A stretch of 7,836 nucleotides of DNA, taken from NCBI GenBank assembly GCA_050256015.1, contig JBFWIL010000119.1, forward strand, positions 1-7,836, read 5' to 3'. This stretch comes from JBFWIL01 sp050256015 (GTDB lineage: Bacteria > Bacteroidota > Bacteroidia > Bacteroidales > Prolixibacteraceae). Every line of letters starts with the position of its first letter. Position 1 is the first letter of the stretch. The position numbers and the translations under genes are program-made. Shown here piece after piece: positions 1 through 6,678 of this stretch. Below the pieces are notes generated by a model. The model did not search any database. It worked only from the letters and a program-made list of their open reading frames with translations, and had not been told where the DNA came from.

Positions 1-2
1 CC

Positions 3-326
3 GATCTCAATTATTCCATTGATTATTTGCGTCTGAAAAAAAAGCTGCATTATCCCAGCTGGAACAATACCCACGAAATTCCAGATATTGTGGATGAATC
101 GGAAACTGACATTCAAGATATTAATTACAACAACCTGATAAAAATCATGGAAATGATCCATCCCGAAGAAAAAGCGCTGCTGTTGATGAAATACCAGGAC
201 AATCTATCCGGAAAACAAATTGCAGCCACCCTGCGGATCAGCGAAAACGCTGTAAAAATGCGGTTAAAACGGGCCAGAACACGGGTCATTTACCTCTACA
301 GACAATATTATCAAAAAGATTCCTAG
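3..326 (+). CDS. RNA polymerase sigma factor, ECF/sigma-70 type, C-terminal part (5' truncated)
   Basis: This is the last 107 residues of a sigma factor that would direct RNA polymerase to a set of promoters. The reading frame is open from base 3, and the first residues (DLNYSIDYLRLKKK) resemble the end of sigma region 2 (the 'aRN.a.DylR.kkr' pattern), so the gene starts upstream of the window. A TTG at 27 opens a shorter frame but would cut into that region and is not a credible start. After an acidic linker comes sigma region 4: the stretch HPEEKALLLMKYQDNLSGKQIA, split here by eye as an HPEEKALLL helix and a helix-turn-helix LSGKQIAATLRISENAVKMR, followed by the basic LKRARTRV tail. Which promoters it reads cannot be told. 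The codon and base composition is more AT-rich than the genes after 1100. No anti-sigma factor with a membrane segment follows; the next gene is a small PepSY-like protein. Confidence 0.85.
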   Translation, partial: DLNYSIDYLRLKKKLHYPSWNNTHEIPDIVDESETDIQDINYNNLIKIMEMIHPEEKALLLMKYQDNLSGKQIAATLRISENAVKMRLKRARTRVIYLYRQYYQKDS

Positions 327-331
327 ACCAA

Positions 332-345
332 ACGGGTTACCCCGT
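332..345 (+). terminator. Weak hairpin after the sigma factor gene
   Basis: ACGGG (332-336) and CCCGT (341-345) form a 5-bp stem with a TTAC loop, six bases after the sigma factor stop codon. The following ATTCTTTTC is T-rich but is not a clean T run. It could be a weak or partial terminator between the sigma factor and the next gene. The stem is short enough to be chance. No TAnnTTTG promoter box is visible between here and 413, which would fit read-through into the next gene. Confidence 0.3.
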
Positions 346-412
346 ATTCTTTTCACGTCAATAAGATAATAACCAACCAAAGAAAGCAAAGCACAGGGGA
401 GCAAACGAGATT

Positions 413-820
413 ATGGACCTGAAAAAAATTCTTCATCAAATATTAGCAGGCAACAAAGGGGTAAAAGTGCCACCATCCGTTTTACAGGCATTCGACAAGC
501 GGTTTAATCACCCGCTGAATGTGGAATGGATTCGTTCATCCCAACATTTTGAAGCAGTTTTTTACCAGGAAGAACTGGAGCAAATTGCCTGTTACAGTCA
601 TGCGGGCGAATTACTTAATTTGAAAATCAATCTGCATCTGAATGCCCTTCCCCTTCCGGTAAGCAACAGAGCTCATGCGGAAGGGGAACTGATGAATGCC
701 ATCGCCATACACGAAAAAAACGGCGTCCGCTACGAGCTCATTGTCCGTGACCAGACGCTAAACCGGTATTTCATGCTGGTCAGCTCTTCCGGAGAAGTTC
801 TTGAAAAAGAAATACTCTGA
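413..820 (+). CDS. Small PepSY-like (DUF2874-type) double-repeat protein, predicted cytosolic
   Basis: This is a 135-residue protein of unknown function. It appears to hold two copies of the PepSY-like / 'beta-lactamase-inhibitor-like' fold common in Bacteroidota. Copy one covers about residues 19-74: VPPSVLQAFDKRFNHPLNVEW, then alternating strands ending in CYSHAGELLNLKI. Copy two covers about 79-134: LPLPVSNRAHAEGELMNA, then GVRYELIV and YFMLVSSSGEVLEKEI. The helix-then-strands order and the final 'dG.ll..ei' turn in both copies support this. Members of the family that I recall are usually secreted with an N-terminal signal peptide. Here the N-terminus (MDLKKILHQILAGNKG) has no hydrophobic core, so the protein is predicted to stay in the cytosol. 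It lies 86 bases after the sigma factor with no visible promoter, so the two may be co-transcribed. A role as a partner or regulator of the sigma factor is speculation. Confidence 0.7.
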   Translation: MDLKKILHQILAGNKGVKVPPSVLQAFDKRFNHPLNVEWIRSSQHFEAVFYQEELEQIACYSHAGELLNLKINLHLNALPLPVSNRAHAEGELMNAIAIHEKNGVRYELIVRDQTLNRYFMLVSSSGEVLEKEIL

Positions 821-858
821 AGCCTTGGAAAAAAATCATCCCGATCAGATCCAAAAAG

Positions 859-891
859 CTTGCAATCGTTATAAATAAAATACTATATTTG
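859..891 (+). promoter_or_regulatory. Bacteroidota-type promoter of tRNA-His
   Basis: TATATTTG (884-891) is an exact match to the Bacteroidota -7 consensus TAnnTTTG and is followed by C. A CTTG at 859-862 lies 21 bases upstream, the spacing expected for the -33 TTG element. Transcription would begin near 897-899, about ten bases before the tRNA. Confidence 0.7.
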
Positions 892-908
892 CAGCGATTT
901 TATCATAC

Positions 909-983
<75 letters not shown>

Positions 984-988
984 CTCAG

Positions 989-1023
989 AATAAAGATGCT
1001 TTCGTTAGGGAAGCATCTTTATT
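989..1023 (+). terminator. Strong terminator hairpin after tRNA-His
   Basis: AATAAAGATGCTT (989-1001) and AAGCATCTTTATT (1011-1023) are perfect reverse complements: a 13-bp stem around a 9-base loop (TCGTTAGGG). It begins six bases after the tRNA and its right arm ends in CTTTATTT. The flanking A and T tracts make it potentially active on both strands. Confidence 0.88.
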
Positions 1024-1078
1024 TGCTGGCACAGCATAACTAAGGATTCATAATCCATCTTCACAAGCTTCAGCATAA

Positions 1079-1113
1079 TTTGACATTCCGTCAATTTTTA
1101 TCTTTTATCTTTG
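1079..1113 (+). promoter_or_regulatory. Promoter of cmk-ispH
   Basis: TATCTTTG (1106-1113) matches the -7 consensus TAnnTTTG and is followed by CG. TTTG at 1079-1082 could be the -33 element, though the 23-base gap is slightly long. The expected start of transcription, roughly 1119-1121, falls on or just after the ATG at 1118. This argues for translation starting at the ATG at 1133. The same ten bases TATCTTTGCG recur in the leuS promoter. Confidence 0.7.
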
Positions 1114-1132
1114 CGTTATGAAACCAGCAGCA

Positions 1133-1831
1133 ATGAAAAAAATCATTATCGCCGTAGACGGTCATTCTTCCTGCGGGAAAAGCACCCTGGCCAAAGATCT
1201 TGCCGATGCCCTGTATTACCTTTACCTGGACAGCGGAGCCATGTACCGTGCCGTTACCCTGTATGCCCTGCGGAAGGGACTGGCCGGGGAAGACCGGGTT
1301 AACGACAAGGAACTGGTTCGGCACATGCCGGAGATCCGGATTGACTTCCGGCACAACGTCCAGAACAAAAAAAATGATACCTGGCTGAACGGGGAAAACG
1401 TGGAAGAGGAAATACGCCGCATTGAGGTTTCCCGCTATGTAAGTCCGGTAGCCACCATCCCCGGGGTTCGCCAGGAGTTGGTCCGGCAGCAGCAACAAAT
1501 GGGAAAGAACAAGGGAATTGTTATGGACGGCCGCGACATAGGCACGGTTGTGTTCCCGGATGCAGAGCTGAAATTATTTATGACGGCCGGGGCGGAAGTG
1601 CGGGCCAGACGCCGTTACGATGAACTGAAAGCAAAAGGTCAGCACGTCAGTTACACCGAAATTCTTAATAATGTTTCCGAACGCGACCGCATCGACTCAG
1701 GCCGTACGGTCAGTCCGCTGCGACAGGCCGAAGACGCCCTGGTCCTGGACAACAGTTCCATGAACCGGCAGGAGCAACTGGCCTGGGCATTGCAAAAAGT
1801 TGAAGAAATTGTGCATGAACATGAAAGTTGA
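1133..1831 (+). CDS. cmk: (d)CMP kinase (cytidylate kinase)
   Basis: This enzyme transfers phosphate from ATP to CMP or dCMP, feeding CTP and dCTP synthesis in the cytosol. The product is 232 residues. The P-loop GHSSCGKST is at 10-18. The CMP-binding segment DSGAMYR is at 33-39, and VSRYVSPVATIPGVR (99-113) is the family's region preceding the catalytic part. DGRDIGTVVFPDA starts at 132. The arginine-rich lid ARRRYDEL and the SERDRIDSGR segment with its downstream SPL follow, as in bacterial Cmk. The frame also has an ATG at 1118 (adding MKPAA), but that codon lies four bases after the -7 box and would be at the transcript's very 5' end. The start at 1133, giving MKKIIIAVDG, fits the usual N-terminus. 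The last 11 bases overlap the start of ispH, implying coupled translation. Confidence 0.95.
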   Translation: MKKIIIAVDGHSSCGKSTLAKDLADALYYLYLDSGAMYRAVTLYALRKGLAGEDRVNDKELVRHMPEIRIDFRHNVQNKKNDTWLNGENVEEEIRRIEVSRYVSPVATIPGVRQELVRQQQQMGKNKGIVMDGRDIGTVVFPDAELKLFMTAGAEVRARRRYDELKAKGQHVSYTEILNNVSERDRIDSGRTVSPLRQAEDALVLDNSSMNRQEQLAWALQKVEEIVHEHES

Positions 1832-2672
1832 AATAGATCAGGAATCTGGCTTCTGCTTTGGGGTTACCCGCGCCGTTGAAATCGTGGAGCAAGCTCTTTC
1901 ATCAGGAGGTAAAATATATTGTCTGGGAGACATTGTTCACAATGCTGAAGAAGTAGGCCGGCTGAAAGCCATAGGCCTGGAGACCATAGACCATGAACGG
2001 TATTTCAGGCTGCACGACTGTACCGTATTTTTACGGGCGCACGGAGAACCGCCTTCCACCTATGCTTATGCCCGGGGAAACCGCATCCGGCTGATCGACG
2101 CCACCTGTCCCATCGTGCTCAGCCTGCAAAAACGGGTAAAAAAAGCATGGCAGGAAATGCAGCAACAGGGTGGACAGATTGTAATCTTCGGGGAAAAAGG
2201 ACATGCAGAGGTAATCGGCCTAAACGGACAAACCGGGGGAAAGGCCATCATCCTGGAAAACGGGGAAAACCTGGATCCGGTGGACCCGGCAAAGCCGGTC
2301 GTACTGTTTTCCCAGACAACCAGGTCGCCCGGCAAATTCAGTCTGCTGGCCGAAAAACTGCATACCCGGACCGGAGGAAATACCCGGGTAAACAACACCA
2401 TCTGCAAACAGATGTCCAACAGGGCTCCCCGCCTGAAACTCTTTGCCTCCGGGCATGAACTTGTTATTTTTGTAGGCGGGCAAAAGAGCTCCAACGCCCG
2501 CTATCTGTTCGGGGTCTGCCGGAAGGTAAATCCCTGCAGCTATTTTGTTTCCGCACCGGACGATCTGGATCCGGCCTGGCTGAAAGGGCACCAACGTGCA
2601 GGCGTATGCGGAGCCACCTCCACCCCCCGCTGGCTGCTTGAAGCAGTAGCGGAACGCATCCGTCAAATTTAA
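1821..2672 (+). CDS. ispH: 4-hydroxy-3-methylbut-2-enyl diphosphate reductase (IspH/LytB)
   Basis: IspH catalyses the last step of the MEP pathway: it reduces HMBPP to IPP and DMAPP with a [4Fe-4S] cluster in the cytosol. The 283-residue product has the three cluster cysteines at C12 (GFCFGV), C96 (DATCP) and C195 (NTICK). Substrate-site residues are present: H40 (DIVHN), H74 (RAHGEPP), GHAEVIGLNGQ with H128 and catalytic E130, QTT at 165-167, and SSN at 223-225. The C-terminal AGVCGATSTPRWL is also typical. I chose the ATG at 1821 because it places C12, H74 and C96 at the family's normal positions; upstream TTG (1800) and ATG (1815) codons add residues with no match. It overlaps the end of cmk by 11 bases and has no promoter of its own, so it is translated from the cmk transcript. 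Presence of IspH means isoprenoids come from the MEP route. Confidence 0.96.
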   Translation: MKVEIDQESGFCFGVTRAVEIVEQALSSGGKIYCLGDIVHNAEEVGRLKAIGLETIDHERYFRLHDCTVFLRAHGEPPSTYAYARGNRIRLIDATCPIVLSLQKRVKKAWQEMQQQGGQIVIFGEKGHAEVIGLNGQTGGKAIILENGENLDPVDPAKPVVLFSQTTRSPGKFSLLAEKLHTRTGGNTRVNNTICKQMSNRAPRLKLFASGHELVIFVGGQKSSNARYLFGVCRKVNPCSYFVSAPDDLDPAWLKGHQRAGVCGATSTPRWLLEAVAERIRQI

Positions 2673-2701
2673 GCCAACATTAAACTTCCGCCCTTTTAAA
2701 A

Positions 2702-2725
2702 CCGGCCGGAGAGACTTTTCTCCGG
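2702..2725 (+). repeat. Inverted repeat between ispH and pfkA
   Basis: CCGGAGA (2706-2712) and TCTCCGG (2719-2725) form a perfect 7-bp stem with a six-base loop, GACTTT. The left arm overlaps the palindrome CCGGCCGG (2702-2709). It starts 30 bases after the ispH stop and ends nine bases before the pfkA -7 box. No T run follows, so it is a poor intrinsic terminator. Its place across the expected -33 region would suit an operator, but no binding factor is known from the sequence. Confidence 0.45.
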
Positions 2726-2733
2726 ATCTGCTA

Positions 2734-2741
2734 TTACTTTG
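2734..2741 (+). promoter_or_regulatory. Probable pfkA -7 box
   Basis: TTACTTTG followed by C matches TAnnTTTG in seven of eight positions. It lies 15 bases before the chosen ATG. No clear -33 TTG is visible at the right distance; that region is taken up by the inverted repeat at 2702-2725. The match is weaker than for cmk, leuS or tRNA-His. Confidence 0.5.
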
Positions 2742-2756
2742 CAAAAAACCATTGCC

Positions 2757-3785
2757 ATGAAAAATGAAGACATAACACCAGAGGCCACCATCCGGGAAAA
2801 AAGAAAAAAACTGGAAAAAATAGCTCTGTTTACTTCGGGAGGCGATGCCCCGGGAATGAACGCCGCTATCCGGGCGGTTACCCGTACAGCCATTGCCCAT
2901 AAACTCCGGGTCACCGGCATCCGCCACGGTTACCAGGGCCTGATTGAAGGCGATTTTGTATCCCTGAAGGCACGCGACGTCAGCGGTATACTGCACCAGG
3001 GAGGAACCATCCTAAAGACAGCCCGGAGCAAGGAATTTTTAACCGAACAGGGACGTGCCAAAGCATACGAGAATCTGAAAAGGGAAGGTATTGATGCCGT
3101 TGTAGTAATCGGAGGAGACGGCTCATTCACCGGAGCCATGGTCTTTTCCCGGGAATATGACATCCCCTTTGTGGGAATTCCGGGCACCATAGACAACGAC
3201 ATGTACGGCACCGACTACACCATTGGCTACGATACAGCCATGAATACGGTGATGGAGGCGGTAGACAAGATCAAGGACACGGCCAGCTCACACGGACGGA
3301 TCTTCTTTATTGAAGTCATGGGCCGGGAAGCAGGTCAGTTGGCCCTGAGCAGCGGCATTGCAGTTGGGGCCGAAGCCATCCTTATTCCCGAATCGGCCGA
3401 TCAGGAACAGGAAATGAATAAATTTTTAATGAAAGGATACAAGGAAAAAGACCGCAGCGGCATCATCATAGTAGCCGAAGGAGGTGAACCCGGTCGGTCG
3501 ATAAAAATAGCCGAGAAGGTAGCTGCTGCTCATCACAACCTGGATGTACGGGTTTCTATACTGGGCCATATCCAGCGCGGGGGCACCCCCACAGCCAAAG
3601 ACAGGATTGCTGCCACCAGGATGGGTGTAGCAGCCGTAGAAGCCCTGCTGGACGACCAGAAAAGCATCATGATCGGACTGATAAAAAATGACCAGATTGT
3701 ACATATCCCTTTCAGCAAAGCTGTCCGGCTGGAGCATTCCATAGATCACGACCTGCTGGACATTCTCCGGGTAATCAACATCTGA
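2757..3785 (+). CDS. pfkA: ATP-dependent 6-phosphofructokinase
   Basis: This enzyme phosphorylates fructose 6-phosphate to fructose 1,6-bisphosphate, the committed step of glycolysis, in the cytosol. The product is 342 residues. The ATP-site motif GGDAPGMN is at 28-35. GGDGS is at 119-123; glycine at 122, where PPi-dependent enzymes usually carry Asp (GGDDS), marks the ATP type. PGTIDND (142-148) holds the catalytic Asp at 146, and Gly143 replaces the Lys usual in PPi enzymes. MGREAG begins at 188, and HIQRGGTP starts at 271 for the sugar phosphate. A TTG at 2739 would lengthen the protein but overlaps the -7 box, so the ATG at 2757 is used. About 20 charged residues (MKNEDITPEATIREKRKKLE) precede the usual N-terminus; no other Met precedes GGDAPGMN, so the extension looks real. 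It appears to be its own transcription unit. Confidence 0.95.
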   Translation: MKNEDITPEATIREKRKKLEKIALFTSGGDAPGMNAAIRAVTRTAIAHKLRVTGIRHGYQGLIEGDFVSLKARDVSGILHQGGTILKTARSKEFLTEQGRAKAYENLKREGIDAVVVIGGDGSFTGAMVFSREYDIPFVGIPGTIDNDMYGTDYTIGYDTAMNTVMEAVDKIKDTASSHGRIFFIEVMGREAGQLALSSGIAVGAEAILIPESADQEQEMNKFLMKGYKEKDRSGIIIVAEGGEPGRSIKIAEKVAAAHHNLDVRVSILGHIQRGGTPTAKDRIAATRMGVAAVEALLDDQKSIMIGLIKNDQIVHIPFSKAVRLEHSIDHDLLDILRVINI

Positions 3786-3804
3786 GACTGTCAGTACTTT
3801 TTTC

Positions 3805-3812
3805 TATCTTTG
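3805..3812 (+). promoter_or_regulatory. leuS promoter -7 box
   Basis: TATCTTTG is an exact TAnnTTTG match followed by CG, identical over ten bases to the cmk promoter. Transcription would start near 3819, leaving a leader of about 31 bases before the leuS ATG. A good -33 TTG is not obvious; that position overlaps the pfkA stop codon. Confidence 0.65.
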
Positions 3813-3849
3813 CGCGTCAGATCCGAAATGCTTATAATCAATCGTCATC

Positions 3850-6504
3850 ATGGAATACAGATTCTGGGAAATTGAACCCAAATGGCAGGCTTACTGGGAG
3901 GAACACAAAACCTTCCGTACACCGAATAATTTTACCAAACCCAAATACTACATTCTGGACATGTTCCCCTACCCTTCGGGAGCAGGGCTCCATGTGGGGC
4001 ATCCGGAAGGTTATACGGCCACCGACATTGTCAGTCGCTACAAAAGGATGAAAGGTTTTAATGTGCTTCACCCCATGGGTTGGGATGCCTTCGGGCTTCC
4101 GGCAGAGCAATATGCCATACAGACAGGAACTCATCCGGCTGTGACGACCGAAAAAAACTGCAATAACTTCCGTCGTCAGATCAAAGCACTCGGACTGAGC
4201 TACGACTGGGACCGGGAAATCAACACCACCGATCCTGAATATTTCAAATGGACCCAGTGGGTTTTCATCAAACTGTACAACACCTGGTTTGATGCAGAAC
4301 AGGGAAAAGGACGACCCATCAGCGAACTGCCCGTGCCGGAAGAAATCCGCAGCCAAGGGAAGAAAGCCGTAACCGCTTATATTGGCTCCAAACGCCTGGC
4401 TTATTATGATCAGGCCCAGGTATGGTGGTGTGCCCACTGCCGCACCGTATGTGCTAATGAAGAAGTGCTTTCCGACGGAGCCCATGAGAAATGCGGACAT
4501 CAGGTAGTACGCAAAAATCTCAAGCAATGGCTGCTGCGTATCCCCCATTATGCCCAGCGTCTGCTGGAGGGCCTCGACCAGCTTGACTGGCCGGAAGGAG
4601 TCAAAGACATGCAAAGAAACTGGATAGGCCGCTCTACCGGAGCAGAAGTTGACTTCAGCCTGTGCGGATCGAAACATAAATTACGCGTATATACAACCAG
4701 GCCAGACACCCTTTTTGGGGCCACCTACATGGTTGTATCCCCGGAACACCCCCTGGTCAGGGAGCTTGTAACTGCCGGAAGAGAAGATAAAGTCAATGCC
4801 TACATACAGGCCGCTGCGCTGAAATCGGATCTCGACCGGACCGAGCTGGCCAAGGAAAAAACAGGAGTCTTTACCGGCAGCTATGCGTTGAATCCGGTAA
4901 CCGACAAACAAATTCCGGTATGGATAGCCGACTATGTACTGATGGGTTACGGAACAGGAGCCATCATGGCCGTGCCGGCCCATGACATCCGCGACTTTGA
5001 ATTTGCCGGGAAGTTTGATATCCCCGTAGTCTGCATTCTGGATCCCAGGGAAGCAGAAGCGAAACTGCGGGAACAAGTACTGGAAGGTAAAGCCTGCTGG
5101 ACAGAAGACGGTGCATACATCAACTCTGCCAATAAAAAAACCGGGCTCAGTCTGAACGGGCTGGGCAAACAGGAGGGTATTGCCCGCATGATTGCCTGGC
5201 TGGAACAGCAGGGAACAGGAAAAGCCACAGTAAACTACAAATTGCGCGACTGGCTGTTCAGCCGGCAGCGCTACTGGGGGGAACCTTTTCCCGTGATCCA
5301 CTGGGAAGACGGGGAAATCAGCCTGACCGGAGAAGACGAACTGCCTGTTACCCTGCCCGAACTGGAAAAGTTTGAACCCGGAGAAGGTGGAGAATCGCCT
5401 CTGGCCAATGCCAAAGACTGGCTTCTCGTAACCGACAAAAACGGACGCAGGGGCCGGCGTGAAACCAACACCATGCCCCAATGGGCCGGATCATGCTGGT
5501 ACTTTCTGCGTTACACAGATCCCAGGAACAAGGATCATATCTTCGATCCGAAGCTGGAAAATTACTGGATGCCCGTCGACCTGTATATCGGTGGTGCCGA
5601 GCATGCGGTACTGCACTTGCTGTATGCGCGATTCTGGCACAAAGTGCTCTATGATCTGGGCATCGTTTCCACCGACGAACCTTTTAAAAAACTGTTCAAC
5701 CAGGGTATGATCCTGGCTTTTGCCTACGAAACGGCAACAGGAGCCAAGATCCCTACCGACCTGGTTGAGGAAAAGGACGGCCGGTACCTGCATAAGGAAA
5801 CCGGGGAAGAACTCAGACAGATTGTGGCCAAAATGTCAAAATCCTTACGCAATGTAGTCAATCCCGACGATGTAGTCAGCCGTTACGGAGCTGACTCCCT
5901 GAGACTGTACGAAATGTTTCTGGGACCGTTAGACGATACCAAACCCTGGGCAGAAAGCGGAGTTAAAGGGGTTTACGGATTCCTGAACCGGGTCTGCCGT
6001 TTCTTTGGAAATCCGGAAAATATTACAGAAGAAGAAGAAAAACAGGAAATACTGAAGAATCTGCACCATACCATTTTCAAAGTGGGTAATGATATTGAGA
6101 ATCTGAAATTCAATACGGCCATATCGGCCCTGATGGTTTTCAACAACATGGCTATTAAGCAGGGAAAGCTAAGCCGAAGCACAGCGGAAACCTTCGTGCG
6201 ACTGTTGGCCCCCTTTGCCCCCCACCTGGCCGAGGAACTGTGGCAGTTATACGGACATGCAACCAGCCTGGCCTACGAACCCTGGCCCGAAGGTAACAGC
6301 GGTATGTTGGTGGAGAACAGCTTTGCGTATCCGGTTTCCTTTAACGGGAAAGTTCGTTTCAGACTGGACCTTCCGCTGGATCTGTCCCGCGAAGAAACGG
6401 AGGAAGCCGTGCTGACCCATGAAGTTTCTCAAAAATGGATGGAAGGCAGACCTCCCAGAAAAATCATTATTGTTCCCGGGAAGATCATCAATGTGGTGAT
6501 ATGA
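3850..6504 (+). CDS. leuS: Leucyl-tRNA synthetase
   Basis: This class I synthetase attaches leucine to tRNA-Leu and clears mischarged tRNA. The 884-residue protein is complete. FPYPSGAGLHVGHPEG carries the HIGH signature as HVGH at 48-51. A possible zinc knuckle with C194, C197, C215 and H217 follows. The editing (CP1) domain contains the threonine-rich YTTRPDTLFGATY (from 281) and AVPAHDIRD with D379, the aspartate that holds the amino group during editing. The catalytic core resumes with WLFSRQRYWGEPFP and the tryptophan-rich QWAGSCWYFLRYTDP. KMSKS is at 661-665. The anticodon-binding helical domain and the C-terminal domain with NGKVR (832-836) complete it. The ATG at 3850 gives MEYRFWEIEPKWQAYW, a standard start. 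The sequence differs from the Bacteroides LeuRS I recall, which is longer and lacks the CxxC knuckle; see findings. A strong terminator follows. Confidence 0.97.
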   Translation: MEYRFWEIEPKWQAYWEEHKTFRTPNNFTKPKYYILDMFPYPSGAGLHVGHPEGYTATDIVSRYKRMKGFNVLHPMGWDAFGLPAEQYAIQTGTHPAVTTEKNCNNFRRQIKALGLSYDWDREINTTDPEYFKWTQWVFIKLYNTWFDAEQGKGRPISELPVPEEIRSQGKKAVTAYIGSKRLAYYDQAQVWWCAHCRTVCANEEVLSDGAHEKCGHQVVRKNLKQWLLRIPHYAQRLLEGLDQLDWPEGVKDMQRNWIGRSTGAEVDFSLCGSKHKLRVYTTRPDTLFGATYMVVSPEHPLVRELVTAGREDKVNAYIQAAALKSDLDRTELAKEKTGVFTGSYALNPVTDKQIPVWIADYVLMGYGTGAIMAVPAHDIRDFEFAGKFDIPVVCILDPREAEAKLREQVLEGKACWTEDGAYINSANKKTGLSLNGLGKQEGIARMIAWLEQQGTGKATVNYKLRDWLFSRQRYWGEPFPVIHWEDGEISLTGEDELPVTLPELEKFEPGEGGESPLANAKDWLLVTDKNGRRGRRETNTMPQWAGSCWYFLRYTDPRNKDHIFDPKLENYWMPVDLYIGGAEHAVLHLLYARFWHKVLYDLGIVSTDEPFKKLFNQGMILAFAYETATGAKIPTDLVEEKDGRYLHKETGEELRQIVAKMSKSLRNVVNPDDVVSRYGADSLRLYEMFLGPLDDTKPWAESGVKGVYGFLNRVCRFFGNPENITEEEEKQEILKNLHHTIFKVGNDIENLKFNTAISALMVFNNMAIKQGKLSRSTAETFVRLLAPFAPHLAEELWQLYGHATSLAYEPWPEGNSGMLVENSFAYPVSFNGKVRFRLDLPLDLSREETEEAVLTHEVSQKWMEGRPPRKIIIVPGKIINVVI

Positions 6505-6532
6505 TAAAGCCACATGCAATTTACGGATAATC

Positions 6533-6571
6533 AGAAAAGGAGCTGTTTCAAAAAGAAACAGCTCCTTTTCT
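6533..6571 (+). terminator. Strong terminator hairpin after leuS
   Basis: The arms at 6533-6549 and 6555-6571 are perfect reverse complements: a 17-bp stem (core GGAGCTGTTTC / GAAACAGCTCC) around loop AAAAA. It lies 28 bases after the leuS stop, and the right arm ends in CTTTTCTT. The A and T tracts on each side suit termination from either strand. It separates leuS from the yitT unit. Confidence 0.9.
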
Positions 6572-6593
6572 TAGGGAAAGCAATTCACCCGCC

Positions 6594-6678
6594 TCCGGAC
6601 AGATGACTTTTCACCATATTTTAATCAACTAAAAAATTCTTCTTTTGCTTCCGGGTATAACCGGAATTTCCGGACAGA
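6594..6678 (+). repeat. 10-base direct repeat upstream of yitT
   Basis: TCCGGACAGA occurs at 6594-6603 and again at 6669-6678, 75 bases apart start to start. One copy precedes the candidate -7 box and the other lies between it and the start codon. This could be a pair of protein-binding sites or chance in a CCGG-rich genome. Confidence 0.35.
6640..6647 (+). promoter_or_regulatory. Candidate yitT -7 box
   Basis: TTCTTTTG followed by C matches TAnnTTTG in seven of eight positions and lies 57 bases before the yitT ATG. No good -33 TTG is visible upstream, so this is a weak call. It is supported by being the only such box between the leuS terminator and the gene. Confidence 0.35.

Noticed and set aside
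27..326. Sigma factor as a complete 99-residue gene starting at TTG 27
   Set aside because: The frame is open to the window edge and the upstream residues match the end of sigma region 2, so the gene is truncated by the window.
1044..1056. GGATT-CAT-AATCC hairpin between tRNA-His and cmk
   Set aside because: A 5-bp stem with a 3-base loop is expected by chance, and it does not coincide with any other signal.
2220..2996. 258-codon open frame on the minus strand across ispH and pfkA
   Set aside because: It lies opposite two well-supported genes, shows no recognisable motif, and crosses a promoter and intergenic gap.
3838..5481. Two long minus-strand frames (3838-4677 and 4681-5481) opposite leuS
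   Set aside because: They are mirror frames of the leuS codon pattern; they are low-complexity, Phe/Gly-rich, with no domain or promoter.
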